Of a stretch of 7,099 nt of DNA, positions 4,635-7,099 are shown piece after piece. Position 1 is the first letter of the stretch, and the number at the start of each line of letters is the position of its first letter. Origin of the DNA: Porticoccaceae bacterium (GTDB taxonomy: Bacteria > Pseudomonadota > Gammaproteobacteria > Pseudomonadales > Porticoccaceae); the NCBI GenBank assembly GCA_003448675.1, contig DLXZ01000257.1, forward strand, positions 12,489 through 19,587. The letters are read 5' to 3'. The position numbers and the translations under genes are program-made. The notes below the pieces were generated by a model. The model was not told where the DNA came from, did not search any database, and saw nothing but the letters and a program-made list of their open reading frames with translations.

Positions 4635-6362
4635 TCACACCACAGGCAGGATAATTTGCGAGGGGTAGCGCTCATTGTGGTAGACCCGCTGCAAGGCGGA
4701 AACCGTGGTGCTCGCCTCCGCTGCTGGCTCGCCGGTATTGGGATTGCGGTCATAGCGAGGAAAATCACTGGAGCTCACCAGCACCCGCAGCCGAAGCCCG
4801 GCACCAATCACAATGGCCGTCGCCAGCATATCGAGTTGCCATTCCACCACTTCACCCGGCGTAAACGTTTGCCCACTGCGAGCACACTGGTAGGAAGCCC
4901 GCACAACCCCATCGCAAACATTCATGGTTTTACCATCGGCCCCCACCTCACACAGCTTTATCACCCAGTCGGTATCCGGCGCCGAGGTGCTGGCAAATAA
5001 ACGCGCCCGCACCGGGCCCATGAGCTTCAGGTCCTGCTCGAGGGGTGCCGAGGTATACACCAGCACATCACGGCGCCCCATAACCGGCGCCTGATCCACC
5101 GGCCCCGGAGTGTACTGCGGCGGCATTAGCAAAGTGCCACCACAGGTAGGGCAAGGATCCTGAGGGTCGTAGACGTAACTATCGGGCTTTTCATCCGCGG
5201 AAGGCAGTGCCGACCCGAAACGTCCATCCGCACCCAGATACCAGGGCGTCAATCGCATACGCTCCGGTGGCCAGTCATCCTCGTCCTGCCAGCGATTCAC
5301 CCCCTGCACGAAAACCTTGACCCGCGCGTCCTGGTCAATGCCCGTCTCCTCATCACAGAGCCAGCGTTTAAACCAACGTAGTTGCAGGGTTGTGAGATCC
5401 TCCTTCAAATCCATAAACAGGCCGCTACTGCGAAAGCCGAAATCCACCTGCCCCACCATATTCAGGAACATGGCATGGGACCAGGGGCCAATAATCATCC
5501 GGGTATTCTCACGCGCCAACTCAGTGCCACCGCGCTCGCGCATACCCCGATAATGCTGCAAGTCAGCGCCCAGCAACATGTCATACCAACCGGCGATAAT
5601 CAGTGCCGGCACCTTGACGCTTTCGTGACGGTCGTTAAACAGGATGCTATCGGTCCACTCGTCGGGCACCGGGTGCTTCATCAACTCATAAAGAAAAGGA
5701 ATAAACGCCTCGTCTTCCTTATGCCCGGCGCTTAAAGCATTTAGCGGCTGCTCCCTGACCAGGGCATCAAAACCATCCAGGGCATCCGCCAGCTCCGCCA
5801 GACGCGCACCCAGCTCGGGAAGCTGCTTGCCAGAACGAATCAGCGCCGCCGGCCCAATCAAACGCAGCGCCCAGCTGATCACTGTCGCCAACTGCATCAC
5901 GCCATCACGCCAGAAATTATTCTGATAAAAGCTATTAGGCGCCGTGGTTGGCGAAATCGCCCTTAGTGACGGGTGCCCCGAAGCCGCGCCCAGCCACGTA
6001 TTACCACCCATATAGGACAACCCATAACAGCCGACAACCCCAGCCGACCAGGGCTGCGCCGCCGCCCAGGCAATGGTATCAGCGCAGTCCGGCTCCTCAT
6101 CCCGATAAGGGAAAAACACCTCTCCCTCCGAGGCCCAGCGGGCGCGCACATCCTGAATCACCACCACGAAACCCGCCGCAGCGGCTCTGACAGGATCCAG
6201 CGTCGGCGCCACCACCAGCCACATCTCCTTGTTATAGGGCGTGCGCTGCACCAAAACCGGGAAAGTCCCTTCTTGCGCGGGACGATACACATCCGCCCTC
6301 AACACCACACCATCACCCATGGGTACATCAACGTTCTTATCCACCCTCACGGAGAAACTCAT
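4635..6362 (-). CDS. CocE/NonD-family serine hydrolase (X-Pro dipeptidyl-peptidase S15-like)
   Basis: Predicted 575-residue hydrolase of the family that includes cocaine esterase CocE, glutaryl-7-ACA acylase and alpha-amino-acid ester hydrolases. The N-terminal alpha/beta hydrolase domain shows Tyr43 in RTPYNK (oxyanion hole; CocE Tyr44), the elbow GCYGLSYMGG (111-120) with Ser116 (CocE Ser117), Asp261 in AGWYDMLLG and His296 in GPWSHA (CocE D259 and H287). Between them is a helical cap (about 145-245). The C-terminal jelly-roll (about 345-575) includes the family mark FPRYDRNPNTG (534-544). A CPTC pair (404-407) sits where many relatives have PVPT. The start is ATG 6362 with AGGAG seven bases upstream; the frame is open 22 codons further but has no equally good start. 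No signal peptide. It converges on the upstream hydrolase with an 80-nt gap. Substrate not predictable; esters or amides are likely. Confidence 0.9.
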   Translation of the reverse strand: MSFSVRVDKNVDVPMGDGVVLRADVYRPAQEGTFPVLVQRTPYNKEMWLVVAPTLDPVRAAAAGFVVVIQDVRARWASEGEVFFPYRDEEPDCADTIAWAAAQPWSAGVVGCYGLSYMGGNTWLGAASGHPSLRAISPTTAPNSFYQNNFWRDGVMQLATVISWALRLIGPAALIRSGKQLPELGARLAELADALDGFDALVREQPLNALSAGHKEDEAFIPFLYELMKHPVPDEWTDSILFNDRHESVKVPALIIAGWYDMLLGADLQHYRGMRERGGTELARENTRMIIGPWSHAMFLNMVGQVDFGFRSSGLFMDLKEDLTTLQLRWFKRWLCDEETGIDQDARVKVFVQGVNRWQDEDDWPPERMRLTPWYLGADGRFGSALPSADEKPDSYVYDPQDPCPTCGGTLLMPPQYTPGPVDQAPVMGRRDVLVYTSAPLEQDLKLMGPVRARLFASTSAPDTDWVIKLCEVGADGKTMNVCDGVVRASYQCARSGQTFTPGEVVEWQLDMLATAIVIGAGLRLRVLVSSSDFPRYDRNPNTGEPAAEASTTVSALQRVYHNERYPSQIILPVV

Positions 6363-6369
6363 CTCGCGA

Positions 6370-6374
6370 CTCCT
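6370..6374 (-). promoter_or_regulatory. Ribosome-binding site deciding the CocE-like start
   Basis: AGGAG lies seven bases before ATG 6362-6360 on the minus strand. It supports the 575-residue form over the 597-residue open frame that begins at 6428. Confidence 0.75.
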
Positions 6375-6438
6375 GCCTGGTTGCCGTCCCTCGCTCACCA
6401 TCCAAACACCGGATGATGGCAATAGCATGTAACAAGCA

Positions 6439-6452
6439 ATTGGTTTGCCAAT
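6439..6452. promoter_or_regulatory. Short inverted repeat upstream of the CocE-like gene
   Basis: ATTGG-TTTG-CCAAT is a perfect 5-4-5 inverted repeat about 77 nt before the CocE-like start, a position suited to an operator. It is short enough to arise by chance and I see no regulator gene beside it. Confidence 0.25.
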
Positions 6453-6555
6453 GGGCCACTAATGGCGGGTCTAGCGGATCACTCAGGCTTAGCCAACAAC
6501 AGTGCGGTTCATTCCAGCATAAGACAAGAAAGCCCGAAGGTAAGATTTGGAGGTA

Positions 6556-6584
6556 CGTTAGTCCCCCCACGGGCAGGGGAACAC
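6556..6584 (-). CRISPR. Degenerate type I-E-like CRISPR repeat (single copy)
   Basis: The minus strand reads GTGTTCCCC-TG-CCCGTGGGG and then degrades (GGACTAACG). The I-E consensus begins GTGTTCCCC, has a C/G stem and ends ATGAACCG. The first nine bases and the nine-base CCCGTGGGG block match this consensus and the partial repeat at the right edge, and the loop appears one base short. Loss of the last bases is typical of the leader-distal terminal repeat of an array. No regular 61-nt spacing links it to another copy inside the window, so it may instead be a stranded remnant or a plain GC hairpin. Confidence 0.45.
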
Positions 6585-6667
6585 GCTATACTGGGCTTGC
6601 GCCTGTGACGCGGTGATATCCCGTAGGCCGTGGCACGATCTTGCGATCGGAGCATCATGCAGGGTGG

Positions 6668-7084
6668 TTACGGGCCCTGCCAGGCGCATTCCCTAACCCT
6701 GTTCCAGCCCGATCTCCTCCCCCTTTTCAAATCAGACCGGATATTGCGTTCGCTCGCCCGATGTAATGTACTGACATAAAACTCGCCCGTGGAGGTCGAC
6801 TTGAAGCCCAACCTCCAGAGCCTGTCGGTGAGCTGATCGCGAAAGTAGACTGCGCCCCTATTCTTCCCTTGCTGGATGATCTGCCCGGTATCGAGCCCAT
6901 GCTGAAGTTGCCGCCAAACACTGAGGGGTATCTCGCGGCGCAGGTTTTTGGTGTTGAACGTCGACGCCGACAGCAGGAGCGCGTTGCTACTTGCTTCAAA
7001 CGCCGCTGCCACCACGTTGGAAGCTACCGCAACAGAGATAATGTCGACGGGAGACTGCGTCCAGCGCTCAAAATACGGCCCGGT
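6668..7084 (-). pseudogene. Phage-like gene fragment, resembling the C-terminal domain of Mu-like head-region proteins
   Basis: On the minus strand an open frame runs from just after a TGA (7087-7085) to TAA (6670-6668), about 138 codons. Its only good start codon is an internal GTG at 7015. Reading from the upstream stop gives PYFERWTQSPVDIISVAVAS, then NLRREIPLSVWRQLQHGLDT, GAVYFRDQLTDRLWRLGFKS and EFYVSTLHRAS. From memory this pattern resembles the C-terminal segment of Mu-like phage head-morphogenesis proteins, some of which carry a PBECR-type (barnase/EndoU/colicin/RelE-like) nuclease fold; I could not verify this. Because protein-like sequence continues upstream of any usable start and stops at the CRISPR repeat, I read it as a truncated fragment. 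If translation began at GTG 7015 it would give a 115-residue protein. It could also be an unrelated hypothetical gene. Confidence 0.4.
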
Positions 7085-7099
7085 TCATCCCCACGGGTG
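7081..7099 (-). CRISPR. Partial type I-E-like CRISPR repeat at the right edge
   Basis: The last 19 bases, cggttcatccccacgggtg, are the reverse complement of CACCCGTGGGGATGAACCG. That is the 3' two thirds of the common type I-E repeat form (GTGTTCCCC...GGGGATGAACCG, 29 nt). In that orientation the array is transcribed from right to left, so the rest of the array, its leader and any cas genes would lie beyond 7099, and this copy would be the leader-distal one unless the 6556-6584 copy belongs to the same array. Only one partial copy is visible, so repetition itself cannot be shown here. Confidence 0.6.

Larger units (their letters stand above)
6363..6555. other. Upstream region of the CocE-like gene, no gene seen
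   Basis: The minus strand here should contain the promoter of the CocE-like gene, but I find no convincing -35/-10 pair. It holds the short dyad at 6439-6452 and an 8-base match to the 3' end of the CRISPR repeat at 6505-6512 (see rejected items). The overlapping reading frames on both strands have no family features. Confidence 0.5.

Noticed and set aside
5948..6416. Plus-strand frames of 80 and 147 codons opposite the CocE-like gene.
   Set aside because: They are antisense shadows of a gene with an intact catalytic set, with biased Arg/Pro/His composition and no family motifs.
6505..6515. CGGTTCATTCC matches 10 of 11 bases of the CRISPR repeat 3' end, suggesting a third repeat.
   Set aside because: Similarity stops after about 14 nt, no GTGTTCCCC part exists, and the spacing to the 6556 copy (51 nt) does not fit a 61-nt unit; chance is adequate.

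Overview
The window reads as bacterial chromosome and is dominated by a polyhydroxyalkanoate (PHA, carbon-storage granule) locus. The two-subunit synthase (PhaE + class III-type PhaC), the Shine-Dalgarno-led genes and the sigma-70-like promoter suggest a proteobacterium. My guess is a gammaproteobacterium, possibly marine, but nothing here fixes the genus. No rRNA, tRNA or insertion sequence was seen.

Layout from left to right. (1) Positions 1-148, minus strand: the 5' end of a PadR-family regulator that runs off the left edge. It is a candidate PHA-responsive repressor of the PhaQ kind, with a promoter-like element and two 8-bp direct repeats in front of it. (2) Positions 295-2485, minus strand: a tight cluster read in the order phaE, phaC, GNAT acetyltransferase, with a 26-nt gap at each junction. 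(3) Positions 2486-3027: a 542-nt divergent intergenic region. Next to the phasin it carries a strong promoter with a perfect 8-3-8 inverted repeat inside it. (4) Positions 3028-3555, plus strand: a phasin-like granule protein with a basic N-terminal segment. (5) Positions 3560-3690: a long imperfect foldback. (6) Positions 3733-4554, plus strand: a lipase-like alpha/beta hydrolase. (7) Positions 4635-6362, minus strand, convergent: a CocE/NonD-family serine hydrolase with all recognisable catalytic residues. (8) Positions 6363-7099: a different kind of DNA, with a degenerate type I-E-like CRISPR repeat (6556-6584), a phage-like gene fragment (6668-7084), and a partial type I-E-like repeat on which the window ends (7081-7099).

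How the genes work together (inference from known PHA biology). PhaE and PhaC polymerise (R)-3-hydroxyacyl-CoA on the granule, the phasin coats it, and the PadR-type regulator may sense polymer and repress phasin through the operator-like repeat. The two hydrolases are candidates for ester turnover, but neither is a recognised PHA depolymerase. Monomer-supply genes (phaA, phaB, phaJ) are not in the window.

The least explained parts are the junction of a CRISPR repeat with a phage-like reading frame at the right edge, the 131-nt foldback after the phasin, and the acetyltransferase sitting in the synthase cluster.
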